Assembly: GCA_040289475.1 (NCBI GenBank)
Contig: PSLF01000014.1
Location: 1-54,070, forward strand
DNA from: Acidimicrobiia bacterium
GTDB lineage: Bacteria; Actinomycetota; Acidimicrobiia; ATN3; PSLF01
Reading direction: 5' to 3'
DNA: 54,070 nucleotides
Shown here: piece after piece, positions 33,834-42,328 of the stretch
How the letters are laid out: each line of letters starts with the position of its first letter
How positions within the stretch are numbered: the stretch's first letter is position 1
Made by a program: the position numbers and the translations under genes
Notes under the pieces: model-generated
Told to the model about the DNA's origin: nothing
What the model saw: only the letters and a program-made list of their open reading frames with translations
Databases searched by the model: none

Positions 33834-36509
33834 GTGCGAGGGATATCCGCAAAAACACGAGTCGTGGCTTTTGCAGCGACAACAACGCTTATAGCACTTC
33901 TTTTGCCTGTAATGCAGTCTGCATCGGCCAGTGCAAACGTCGATGTCGTGGATCAGGCCAGAACCCTGGATTGTGGTTCCTTCCCCGAGTATGACTGTCC
34001 TGCAACATCAAATCCGGTGGACATTTTCTTCGCCACCGACACCGTGACCGGACGGAGGCTTCTGTACACGGTGACTCAAGGCATAGGCGGAGTACACCCA
34101 GATCAGTTCAAGTTTTATGTACACGACGCAGACACGATGGCGAACGTGGCGGTCCTCGGTACCATCGATCCTTCCACAGAGACTCCTGACGGATTCTTAG
34201 GGGTCAAGCGTCCGGAAAGGATGGTGTACAACCCCAACACTAATCAGATCTTTATGACGCGCTCATGGGCAGACAACATTGCCGTATTGACCGCCGTAAT
34301 AGGCGGTTCGGGGCCAAGCTTTGAAAAAGTGATAGGCACGGGGTTGTCCTCGAGACCGGTATATCTGGGCATTAACCCAGTCACCAATCTTGTATATGTC
34401 CCAAGGCCTGGTAACTACGGTTCTTTCTACTACCACGATGTTCTCGTAATCGATGGTAATACTCGGTCGATTACCACAACCATTTCTGTCGATGATTCGG
34501 CGACAGGAGTTGCAGTTGACTACTTAACCAACAAGGTCTACGTCGGAAGGCCCAATAAGGGTGACATTGCGATCATAGACGGTAACACAAACAGAATAGT
34601 GGGCCAGATTGCAGTTGGTAGTCCAATCTCCGATATCGACATCGATCCTTTTACGAAAAAACTATACGTGACTCATTCTTGCTTTGTTGTCGCTTGCGAT
34701 CCTTCAGGGTCTACAAACCCCGAAGAGAACTCAGTTTCAGTGGTAGATGTGGCACAGAGTAAAAAGCTTTATTCCATGAGGACAGGCATCGGCCTTGATC
34801 CTCGGCGTGTCAAAGTCAATCCGTCATCTGGCAGAGTTTATGTTGCTAATTACGGGACCTCGGACGTTTCGATTATTGATGAAATGAAAGATTCGGTTTA
34901 TTTGACTGTCAATACCCGCCGTTTTCCTCTAGGCATCGCTTTCGATCCAAACGGAACTAAGTTTTGGGTTACCAGCACTGGATATTCAGTGCCGTTCGAG
35001 CAGTTTGCCTCCGAGCGTAGCGCCATCAACATTTTTTATGACTCACCGCTGCCCGGAGGGGGGCCTAAGCCATCCCACTTTTTTGCCGAAGGAACGACCC
35101 GCGCCGGATTTCAAGAATACTTGACACTTTACTCTCCAGATGTCCCTCAAGAAGTCGACATCACCTATGCTGTAGGACCTGGACAAGGGGGCAACGTGAT
35201 AAAGAGATATTTCCTGCCCCCTAGAAGCAGAGTGACACTTGATGTCAATAGCGAGGTAGGTTCTGGTAAGGACGTTTCGATACGAGCCGATTCGGTATCG
35301 GGCAAAATATTCTTTGCAGAGAGGGTCCTGTACTTCAATGGCGTGGTAATCGGCGCCACAGACGGGTCAGCATCCCCTGGTGAAAGCAACTTTTGGGTCA
35401 ACAGGGCTTGTGTACCCGCACCCTGTCCAGGTCCTGCTTTTAGATCATCGTTTACGGGTCCGAGCGCCCATGACAGGTATTTCTTCCCAGAAGGAACCAC
35501 GCGCGCGGGCTTCAAGCAATATCTAACCCTCTACAGCCCGTACGACGACCAGGTTGTGGACATAACGTACATGCTCGGTCCGGGTCAGGGGGGACCGATA
35601 AGCCAGCCAGTCTTCCTTCCGAAGGGCGTGCGAATAACAATCGAAGTAAATTCAGTTGTAGGACCGGGCAAGGATGTTTCTACAAAGATTGTCTCATCGA
35701 TTGGAAAACCCTTTTTCGCTGAACGACCCATGTACTGGGATGCCTCAGCCGTTGGTGGGATTCCTAGCTCCGGCGGACACAACGGTCTAGGAATCGCACC
35801 CGACGCGATAACCGAGGTCGTATTCGCTGAAGGAACCTCGAGGAGCGGTTTTAGAACTTTCTACACTCTAGTAAGTGAGGCAGATCAGATCGTCCGGGGT
35901 ACGTTCATGCTTGGCCCGGGTCAGGGCAGTGTTTTCGATCAAGACTTTTTCCTTCCCGCCAACACTCGAATAACTCTTGAGTTGGCTGGGATAACCGGAC
36001 CAGAAAAAGATGCTGCCGTCAGATTTCGTTCCCTAAGCAAAACGCCATTTTTTGCTGAGCGACCTATGTACTTCACGGGAGTAGTGAACGGGGCGAGCGG
36101 TGGTACCGTGGCTTCAGCTCAGTGGAACTACGGCGACTTTCGAGTCCAAAGGCGCACGGACTACTACTTTGCTGAAGGGACTAATAGAACAATTTTAGAA
36201 GGTTTTTCAGTCTTAGGAGGAGCGCAAGCATACCTGCTAATGGCGAGCCCTGACATTACTAACACCATCCACGTGGAGATAGACTCGAGTACTGGACAAT
36301 TTATACAGCAGGTCGTATCAATACCGAAGGGTCAAAGGGTCACTGTGGATTTGAACTTTCCCGTGGGATTCAATTTAGGTCAGAACGTAGATTACTCCTT
36401 GAGATTGCAATCAGCGACAGCTCAACCTTTCTTTGCCGAGCGCGCAATTTTCTTCCGGAATTTTGTGGGCACTACCGGGGCGACATTGTCATCCGGAAAC
36501 CACAACTAG
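33834..36509 (+). CDS. Large secreted protein: YVTN/YncE-type propeller plus four 'FAEGT' repeats
   Basis: 891 aa from GTG 33834, preceded by AAGGGGAG. A classical signal peptide (basic RGISAKTR, hydrophobic core, SASASA cleavage region) is followed by about 350 residues of YVTN-type beta-propeller repeats (VYVPRPG, LVIDGNTRSITTTI, KVYVGRPN, KLYVTHSC, RVYVANYGTSDVSIID). Then come four ~115-residue repeats starting at about nt 35080, 35480, 35820 and 36160. Each opens with F(A/P)EGT and ends with FFAER, with GPGQG in the first three. The frame is open further upstream, but that removes the signal peptide from the N-terminus. It is probably a surface or extracellular adhesion or binding protein; the ligand is unknown. 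Confidence 0.8.
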   Translation: MRGISAKTRVVAFAATTTLIALLLPVMQSASASANVDVVDQARTLDCGSFPEYDCPATSNPVDIFFATDTVTGRRLLYTVTQGIGGVHPDQFKFYVHDADTMANVAVLGTIDPSTETPDGFLGVKRPERMVYNPNTNQIFMTRSWADNIAVLTAVIGGSGPSFEKVIGTGLSSRPVYLGINPVTNLVYVPRPGNYGSFYYHDVLVIDGNTRSITTTISVDDSATGVAVDYLTNKVYVGRPNKGDIAIIDGNTNRIVGQIAVGSPISDIDIDPFTKKLYVTHSCFVVACDPSGSTNPEENSVSVVDVAQSKKLYSMRTGIGLDPRRVKVNPSSGRVYVANYGTSDVSIIDEMKDSVYLTVNTRRFPLGIAFDPNGTKFWVTSTGYSVPFEQFASERSAINIFYDSPLPGGGPKPSHFFAEGTTRAGFQEYLTLYSPDVPQEVDITYAVGPGQGGNVIKRYFLPPRSRVTLDVNSEVGSGKDVSIRADSVSGKIFFAERVLYFNGVVIGATDGSASPGESNFWVNRACVPAPCPGPAFRSSFTGPSAHDRYFFPEGTTRAGFKQYLTLYSPYDDQVVDITYMLGPGQGGPISQPVFLPKGVRITIEVNSVVGPGKDVSTKIVSSIGKPFFAERPMYWDASAVGGIPSSGGHNGLGIAPDAITEVVFAEGTSRSGFRTFYTLVSEADQIVRGTFMLGPGQGSVFDQDFFLPANTRITLELAGITGPEKDAAVRFRSLSKTPFFAERPMYFTGVVNGASGGTVASAQWNYGDFRVQRRTDYYFAEGTNRTILEGFSVLGGAQAYLLMASPDITNTIHVEIDSSTGQFIQQVVSIPKGQRVTVDLNFPVGFNLGQNVDYSLRLQSATAQPFFAERAIFFRNFVGTTGATLSSGNHN

Positions 36510-36576
36510 TCGAATATATCTCCTGGGTTTATTACACGGTCGTACCCATGTATCTCGCTTCGCAAAACTAAAAACA

Positions 36577-36609
36577 GCGGGTCGGGTCTTTTGAAAAGGC
36601 CCGACCCGC
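36577..36609. terminator. Strong hairpin between convergent genes (bidirectional terminator)
   Basis: GCGGGTCGGG pairs with CCCGACCCGC. The stem extends through TC/GG and TTTT/AAAA to about 16 bp with almost no loop. On the minus strand the hairpin is followed by a T-rich tract (TGTTTTTAGTTTT), fitting an intrinsic terminator for the acidic-protein gene; it also stands 68 nt after the propeller gene's stop. Confidence 0.8.
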
Positions 36610-36688
36610 AAATGGGTTCCCCGTCACCAAGCCACTGATGCCCGCGTAGTTTTGGTTCGTTTGCCTTCGAGAAGCGCGCTGCCTCTCA

Positions 36689-37276
36689 CTAATCCTCCTC
36701 TGAGGAGGAACCACTCTTTTCTTTCTGATGCTTCACGGAAGTTTTAGTTTTAGTTTTAGTTTTGTTTTGTTTGGCGTTTTTTGCTACTTCTTCTTCATTG
36801 CCAGATTGAGCTGAGCCCTCTTCTACGTCGTGTTCCGATGGCTTGTTTGCTTCCATTTCGGTTCCGTTGTCGGCAGCGTTCGCCCTTTTGCAAAGCTCAT
36901 CCGCTTTCTGTGCCTCGTTCTCATGTGTGTGAGCCATCTCTGACACATACTTGCCATGCTCAGGGCCGGGAGGAACGCAGTGCGCTACCTCTGAGACATA
37001 CTTACCGTGATTGTCGGATTCTCTCCCATCCGCCTCACCAGACTCGTTAGATTCCTCAACCTCGCCATCGTTTTCACCCTCAGAAGGAGTAGATGTGGGA
37101 GAGACTTCGGGTGCTGGGATTCCTACCGTATTCCCGACTACCACAGTGCCGGCAGGGACCGTACCGGTAGAAGCCTGATTTCCAGAACTAGGAGACGAAG
37201 CGTTGGCTGCTGCTGCCAGAATCAATGCCACACTCGAAACAAGCACCGTCCATGCAAGCCTTTTCGTTCTACTCAT
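36689..37276 (-). CDS. Secreted acidic low-complexity protein with duplicated HGKYVSE motif
   Basis: 195 aa. The signal peptide (MSRTKR, then WTVLVSSVALILAAAANA) is followed by a mostly charged, Glu/Asn/Ser-rich chain. The middle carries a duplicated element, HGKYVSEVAHC and HGKYVSEMAHT, each with His residues and 15-16 residues apart. Similar HG-x-x-VS-x-x-AH motifs occur, from memory, in short secreted actinobacterial proteins of unknown function. The tail has a (KT)n repeat encoded by TTTTAG units and ends in SSSEED. RBS GGGAGG-like sequence precedes ATG 37276. A metal-binding role for the His/Cys motif is a guess. Confidence 0.68.
   Translation of the reverse strand: MSRTKRLAWTVLVSSVALILAAAANASSPSSGNQASTGTVPAGTVVVGNTVGIPAPEVSPTSTPSEGENDGEVEESNESGEADGRESDNHGKYVSEVAHCVPPGPEHGKYVSEMAHTHENEAQKADELCKRANAADNGTEMEANKPSEHDVEEGSAQSGNEEEVAKNAKQNKTKTKTKTSVKHQKEKSGSSSEED
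36741..36772. repeat. Short tandem repeat (TTTTAG)n inside the acidic-protein gene
   Basis: Three copies of TTTTAG followed by two TTTTG-type degenerate units, encoding alternating Lys-Thr on the minus strand. The sequence is prone to slippage; a change of one 6-bp unit keeps the frame. Confidence 0.8.
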
Positions 37277-37369
37277 TTGTCACCTCCCTGGTGTTCCACC
37301 CTGGATATCGACAGGGATTCTGAGATTCGTTACTTGGCTGTTACGAATGATTATTAGTGTCACACGAAG

Positions 37370-39184
37370 ATGAAATTGTTAATAGCCGCTGGCAATGAGA
37401 GGGGAGCATTTCGACTGTATCCGTACGGCTCCTTCAGATGTCTAATGAGCATCTGTGATCGTCTTGCCAAGCATTGTCACTCGCTGGTTGGGGCAAAGAA
37501 GTGGGGTAGAAGGATGTGCGATTCGATTCTCGCGCCTCGCACCGTAACAGAGCGCATCAACAGCGCTAATCATGACGGTCGAGAGATCGTTTTTTTGTGG
37601 CGAAGTGGCCACGAGACCAAACCTTTGACGCTCTTTGTCGACGAGGCTCGGGAAATGGCCGGCAAGATCCAAGCGAAGGGAGTAGGGCCAGGATCCAAAG
37701 TCGCCATTTTGGGACCCACTAATCAAGGAGTTGTAAAGGCGATAGCAGCATCCTGGCTCGCAGGGGCCACTGTTATCGTTATGCCCTTGCCCATGAGGCT
37801 AGGATCCATAGAAGCCTTTGTAGATGCGACGCGCCGGCGAATTCGGGCTGCTACACCCACCCTCGTACTGGTTTCTAAAGAACTCCAAGATTTGGTGGTG
37901 CCAGAACCTGCAGACCCCGTCCCTGTGGGCATCGAGGAGCTCGAGGCTTCAGGCAGTGCTCAGTACGAGGTTCCTCGCGTTACCCCTGAAATGATGGCTG
38001 TCCTCCAGTTCACATCGGGATCTACCGGCGACCCTCGCGGCGTTATCGTCACCCACAGCATGATCTGTTCGAATCTCGACGGCGCCGCCAAGGTTGCTGA
38101 GCTCGCACCAGAGGATCGTCTCATGAGTTGGTTGCCCCTTTATCACGATATGGGACTCATTGGAGTTTTGTGCTCGTCCCTCATCTTCGGAATAAATCTG
38201 GTAATAGGTGCGCCTCAAGACTTTCTGGTACGCCCCAGAGACTGGCTGGAGGCCATTTCTCACTTCAAAGCCACGATCTCACCGGCTCCGAACTCCGCAT
38301 ATGCGCTTGCCTCCAAAATCTTGGAAAAGTCGGCGTCTAGTTTTGACCTGTCAAGCTGGCGGCTGGCGCTTAACGGCGCAGAGCCTGTCGACCCCGACAC
38401 GGTAGATAGCTTTGTCAAGGCAGGTCGAGAGGCGAATCTTTCCCCTGGTGCGCCGTTTTGCGCTTACGGACTGGCCGAGGCAACGATCGCCGCTACATTT
38501 CCTAAGCCGGGCACAGGGATGTCCGTGGATGTAGTATCGGCTATCCGACTAGAGCGCGAAAACATTGCCGCTCCACCTTCGGTAGGCCAAGAAGCCAGAC
38601 GCCTACCAAAGTTGGGTCGTCCTGTACCCAGCGTCGAGCTGCGCATCGTGGACGATGCAGGAAACGAGCTAGGGGAAAGGGTCGTTGGAGAAGTTGAATT
38701 GAGAGGACCGGCAATTACGCCAGGGTATTATAACGATCCCCAGGCCACCACCGAGGTCTTCGATGGCGAATGGTTACGCACGGGCGATTACGGCTACATA
38801 GCCGATGGAGAGCTTGTTATCTGTGGTCGCAAAAAAGACGTGATTATAGTCGCCGGTAGAAACATTTACCCGCAGGACATCGAAAGGCTGGTCGAACGAG
38901 TCCCCGGCGTTCGTGCTGGGAACACGGTAGCCTTTTCTGTGCGAACTTCTCGCGGCAGGGAGTCCTTTGCTTTGGTCGCAGAGACCAAAGACCCAGAGAA
39001 CGCCGGATTCATTGCATCTCAAGCATCAAAGACGGTGCGCGAGCACTTCGGGCTGGCACCCACCGAGGTCGTGATGGTTCCAGCAGGAACTATTCCCAAA
39101 ACATCTAGTGGCAAACTTCAGCGAAGCCTCACCAGAAAGCTCTACGAAGAGGGAAAGCTTCCGGAGCTCGCTAAGAGCGCATGA
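37370..39184 (+). CDS. Fatty-acyl-AMP ligase / acyl-CoA synthetase-like enzyme
   Basis: 604 aa adenylate-forming enzyme. P-loop-like FTSGSTGDPRGVIVTH, the LPLYHDMGLIG motif typical of FadD32-type fatty-acyl-AMP ligases, FCAYGLAEATIAATF, the RTGDYGYI aspartate and the C-terminal PKTSSGKLQR lysine are intact. FAALs load acyl chains onto carrier proteins rather than CoA, but no polyketide synthase or carrier gene is in the window. The start is uncertain: similarity begins near ATG 37514 (MCDSILAPRTVTERI), and the upstream ~48 residues from ATG 37370 are unconserved. A CoA ligase activity cannot be excluded. Confidence 0.85.
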   Translation: MKLLIAAGNERGAFRLYPYGSFRCLMSICDRLAKHCHSLVGAKKWGRRMCDSILAPRTVTERINSANHDGREIVFLWRSGHETKPLTLFVDEAREMAGKIQAKGVGPGSKVAILGPTNQGVVKAIAASWLAGATVIVMPLPMRLGSIEAFVDATRRRIRAATPTLVLVSKELQDLVVPEPADPVPVGIEELEASGSAQYEVPRVTPEMMAVLQFTSGSTGDPRGVIVTHSMICSNLDGAAKVAELAPEDRLMSWLPLYHDMGLIGVLCSSLIFGINLVIGAPQDFLVRPRDWLEAISHFKATISPAPNSAYALASKILEKSASSFDLSSWRLALNGAEPVDPDTVDSFVKAGREANLSPGAPFCAYGLAEATIAATFPKPGTGMSVDVVSAIRLERENIAAPPSVGQEARRLPKLGRPVPSVELRIVDDAGNELGERVVGEVELRGPAITPGYYNDPQATTEVFDGEWLRTGDYGYIADGELVICGRKKDVIIVAGRNIYPQDIERLVERVPGVRAGNTVAFSVRTSRGRESFALVAETKDPENAGFIASQASKTVREHFGLAPTEVVMVPAGTIPKTSSGKLQRSLTRKLYEEGKLPELAKSA

Positions 39185-39342
39185 CCTCAAACTGGGCCCA
39201 CGTCCCATTGGGCACCAAGGCGGTACTCATTTTGTCAGAGGCCTCCGCTATGCTTGCCTTTGCTCGAACTGCCCGTTTCGCCGCCGGCTGTCAATAGAAG
39301 CTTTTTTCGATTTCGCAGGGGGCCGTAAAGGGGTAGGTACCG

Positions 39343-40476
39343 ATGTCTCGACTCCAATGCAAGCGATGCGGTGCTTATAGCCCTATGAGCGCTCAGTGGT
39401 GTACTCAGTGTCTAGCCCGGTTCGCCCATGCTGGCCCTTCAGGAGCGGATGTCTCCGAGAGCACCCAGTTTCACTCTAAGAGACATCAATCAGCGCCTCA
39501 GTCCTGGAATGTTTTGCCTTCGGTCAGCTCTGTGGTCGTGGACAAGATCAAATCAAATCTGGAACTACCTTGTTCGAGTTGTGGATTTCGGCGTGCTACC
39601 GGTGTCACAAAGCTATGGGTCATACGCGGTTTTCTTATCTTTCACCGGTTTGGTTCGGTTCCAGAGATTACCTGTGATTTTTGCCGTAGTTCCGTAGTAA
39701 TTCAGCATTTTTTCAAAAACCTGCTTTTTGGATGGTGGGGATTCCCCTGGGGCCTGGGAACCCCCATCGTTCTAGTCCAAAACCTTGCAGCGTTAGGAGC
39801 TTCTTCGTCGCTCCGTCGTCGGGATCTGGACGAGCTAACACGCTCGATAGGAATCGACATTGAAAGAGAACTCACCGAGATTCTCGGGTTTATAGAGTCG
39901 TTGGTTGCACTGGCATCTGCTGTTGCACGGGCAGACGGAGCGGTAATGCGATCCGAAATCAACGCGGTAACAGAAATTTGTACTCGATTCTCTGACGGCA
40001 TGTTGCCTCCGGATCTCGTTAAGCGGTGGATTATTTCTGGATACACAACGACGTTCGACCCTCGAACTCTGGACCGACTGAGCCAACGGCTTCTCTTAAC
40101 CTTCGGGGTCATCGTTGCCTTGGTCGATGGAAAGCTTAGCGACCCTGAAATTTCCTTACTCAAGCACTGGGAAAGTTGGCTTGGCCTGCCCGGGGACACC
40201 GTCGAAAACATACTATCCGAGTTCGCCAAAGCTGACTCTAGCGACTCCAATGCATCCACAACTGCAGTTTCTGAATTAAACCGGCAAAAAGCATGCGCCA
40301 TTCTTGGAGTCGCTCAGGATGCATCGCTTATCGAGATAAAAAAACGCTACCGAGAATTAATGCTTCGCTATCACCCAGACATGGCGCCTAAAAGTGGGAT
40401 TAGCCCGTCTGAAGCTACATCGAAAGCGGCCGAGATAAACTGGGCATACCAAGTGCTGCGTGGCACAGCGGCTTAG
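39343..40476 (+). CDS. Zinc-ribbon / TerB-like / J-domain protein
   Basis: 377 aa. The N-terminal zinc ribbon has CKRC and CTQC (C6, C9, C20, C23). A second Cys pair set (CSSC ... CDFC) lies near residues 77-112. A hydrophobic patch (about 120-150) may touch the membrane. The middle (about 180-300: ALASAVARADGAVMRSEINAV ... VIVALVDGKLSDPEISLL) resembles the TerB/DjlA co-chaperone helical domain. The C-terminus is a J domain with the HPD motif in RYHPDMAP near residue 344, the DnaK-stimulating site. The layout recalls DjlA but with zinc ribbons. GGGG lies before ATG 39343; it follows the acyl-AMP ligase by 158 nt. Confidence 0.75.
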   Translation: MSRLQCKRCGAYSPMSAQWCTQCLARFAHAGPSGADVSESTQFHSKRHQSAPQSWNVLPSVSSVVVDKIKSNLELPCSSCGFRRATGVTKLWVIRGFLIFHRFGSVPEITCDFCRSSVVIQHFFKNLLFGWWGFPWGLGTPIVLVQNLAALGASSSLRRRDLDELTRSIGIDIERELTEILGFIESLVALASAVARADGAVMRSEINAVTEICTRFSDGMLPPDLVKRWIISGYTTTFDPRTLDRLSQRLLLTFGVIVALVDGKLSDPEISLLKHWESWLGLPGDTVENILSEFAKADSSDSNASTTAVSELNRQKACAILGVAQDASLIEIKKRYRELMLRYHPDMAPKSGISPSEATSKAAEINWAYQVLRGTAA

Positions 40477-40567
40477 TAGCTGGGATTCGGCCAACGACAC
40501 AACTCCGTCTCTGCAATGTGCCCATAAGGAATCTTATGTCAACTTACTTGACTGCAGATCGACCTAA

Positions 40568-42130
40568 TTACCCAGCACTCGCTGCAGCATGCTCAGATAC
40601 CGACGCTTTTTCTTCTTGTTGTTTTTGCAAAGCCTCGGCTACCGCACGAAGAATTTTTGCTGCGTCTTCGTCCATGTGCTCTCGCGCCTTGTACAAGACA
40701 TACGAGCCAAGAAATACAGGCGGAAGTATTACAAAGAATGCAAGCCGTAGGCCCTGTCCAGGTTCCGCAACCCCTAACCCGAGGTAGTCACTGGCCCACC
40801 TTGAGTGCCCTACAATTCGACCTGTGGTCTTTATAAGGCTCGGACGATTGAAGAAATCCGTTAGTTGACCTAGAAGCGGCGCTGCTAAGGCAGATCCAGA
40901 AAGCGCAGCCACTAGAGAAAAGGCTGCAAACCCTGCTCCTCTAAGGGTTGCTGGCACTGCATCGGAAAGTCCGGCTCTTAATGCTGGCAAAGCCATCGTT
41001 ACGAAAAAGATCGCGCCTAACTGAAGTACTACTCTGATCAAAACAAAGTTTTTGTCAAACACTGCCGGAAGGGAAAGAAACATCACTATCGTCGCCGCGA
41101 ATATGCAGTACGCCGGGATAACTACTCGCCCCCCTTTTATCTTTGTACCGTAACGGTCTGCAAGATTGCCTCCCACTATTGTTCCCGCGACACCTCCGAC
41201 TGTCACCATTGCTCCAACCAAAATACCCGACGCTGCCTCGCTCATACCGGAGTAACGTTGGTAAAAAATAGGAAGCCACGCCGAAAGCCCGTATACGGTG
41301 AACAAAAGGGCGCTCACTCCAACCAAGGAATAACGCAGGGTTGGAATCGAAAGAATCGTCTTCATATCCTCTTTAAGTCCTTGGACCAATAGGACAAAGA
41401 ACCTTCCCACCCCTTCCTCGAAAACCGGCCGTACCTCCGATTCCTCAGCTTCCTCAAACTTTTTGACGGCGCCTATAGCTATCCTGTCCCCCATCCCCCG
41501 CTTCGGCTCTTTGAGGCGATACACCAGAGCTGCAACCACGAGGCCCGGAACTCCGGCAATGACAAATGCCCATCGCCAACCGAAGGCCTGGCCGACCGCT
41601 CCACCTAGAGCAAGGCCAATGCCGGCCCCTATGAAGAAGAGATTTTGTTGCACCGAAAATGCCCTACCTCGCCGAGAAGGAGGATAGTAATCCGCCAGAA
41701 GTGAGCTAGCTGAGGGCTCGGTTATTCCCTGACCCAGGCCGAGTAAGGCCCTGAAGAAAAACAGCTGAAAATAGGAGAAAGAAAGAGCAGTCGCCGAGGT
41801 GAGAAAGCTCCAAAACACCACGGTCCAGCCAATGGTCTTACGTCGGATACGGCGGTCAGCAACATATCCTGCAGGGACTGTGACGATGGCATGCACGATG
41901 ATAAAGGCAGAAGTCAGCCATCCCAAGGCACTGTCCGATAAATGGAATTGGTCTTTTAACTGCGAAAGTACACCCCGTAGGATGTTTTGATCGAGTTGAT
42001 CGACGGCGATGACAAGGCCGAGCACAATCATCGGCCACACCCCAACTTCAAAGGGTTTCGATCTAGCGCCGGTCCCCACCTCCAGATAGGTGGATGCGTC
42101 TTCTTGGCGATCTTCGCCGTGCTCGCTCAT
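40568..42130 (-). CDS. Major facilitator superfamily transporter, spinster-like
   Basis: 520 aa with about 12 hydrophobic segments. MFS signatures: GYVADRRIRRKTIG between helices 2 and 3 (motif A), LLGLGQGITEPSASSLLADYYPPSRRGRAFS (helices 4-5) and GGNLADRYGTKIKGG in the second half. The first-half pattern resembles spinster-type lipid or organic anion transporters. A cytoplasmic loop of ~55 residues joins the halves (KKFEEAEESEV). The substrate is unknown. It is transcribed divergently from the LOG-family gene and converges on the J-domain gene. Confidence 0.85.
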   Translation of the reverse strand: MSEHGEDRQEDASTYLEVGTGARSKPFEVGVWPMIVLGLVIAVDQLDQNILRGVLSQLKDQFHLSDSALGWLTSAFIIVHAIVTVPAGYVADRRIRRKTIGWTVVFWSFLTSATALSFSYFQLFFFRALLGLGQGITEPSASSLLADYYPPSRRGRAFSVQQNLFFIGAGIGLALGGAVGQAFGWRWAFVIAGVPGLVVAALVYRLKEPKRGMGDRIAIGAVKKFEEAEESEVRPVFEEGVGRFFVLLVQGLKEDMKTILSIPTLRYSLVGVSALLFTVYGLSAWLPIFYQRYSGMSEAASGILVGAMVTVGGVAGTIVGGNLADRYGTKIKGGRVVIPAYCIFAATIVMFLSLPAVFDKNFVLIRVVLQLGAIFFVTMALPALRAGLSDAVPATLRGAGFAAFSLVAALSGSALAAPLLGQLTDFFNRPSLIKTTGRIVGHSRWASDYLGLGVAEPGQGLRLAFFVILPPVFLGSYVLYKAREHMDEDAAKILRAVAEALQKQQEEKASVSEHAAASAG

Positions 42131-42196
42131 CCTGCTTGGAATCTCCGCTATTTAGAGGGTCAAATTTTTGCCAGTCAAAACCCGAACCTCAAAGAC

Positions 42197-42319
42197 GTGC
42201 AAACGGGTACGCTCCCTCTAGTCCTTCTTGTATTGCCAGCAGCGCTCCTCGGCTGTACTAACCCATCGGAGGTTGCTCAGTCCGGGCGCGATCATTCTAG
42301 CGAGATAAAGAGTGTGTAA
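42197..42319 (+). CDS. Possible tiny lipoprotein (weak)
   Basis: 40 codons from GTG: a hydrophobic stretch LPLVLLVLPAALLGC ends in a lipobox-like LLGC, then a short polar tail TNPSEVAQSGRDHSSEIKSV. The stop comes 9 nt before the LOG gene start, so the two could be co-transcribed. Against it: no positive charge before the hydrophobic core, a weak ribosome site, and the frame extends upstream within the MFS promoter region. Chance cannot be ruled out. Confidence 0.25.
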   Translation: MQTGTLPLVLLVLPAALLGCTNPSEVAQSGRDHSSEIKSV

Positions 42320-42328
42320 GGCTAGTGG

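Noticed and set aside
36741-36772. TTTTAG repeats as a possible CRISPR or regulatory array
   Set aside because: No spacers; it is a 6-bp coding repeat inside the acidic-protein gene.
41987-42319. Full 110-codon plus-strand frame overlapping the MFS gene start
   Set aside because: Most of it is antisense to the MFS N-terminus; only its last 40 codons show a lipoprotein-like pattern, listed separately at low confidence.
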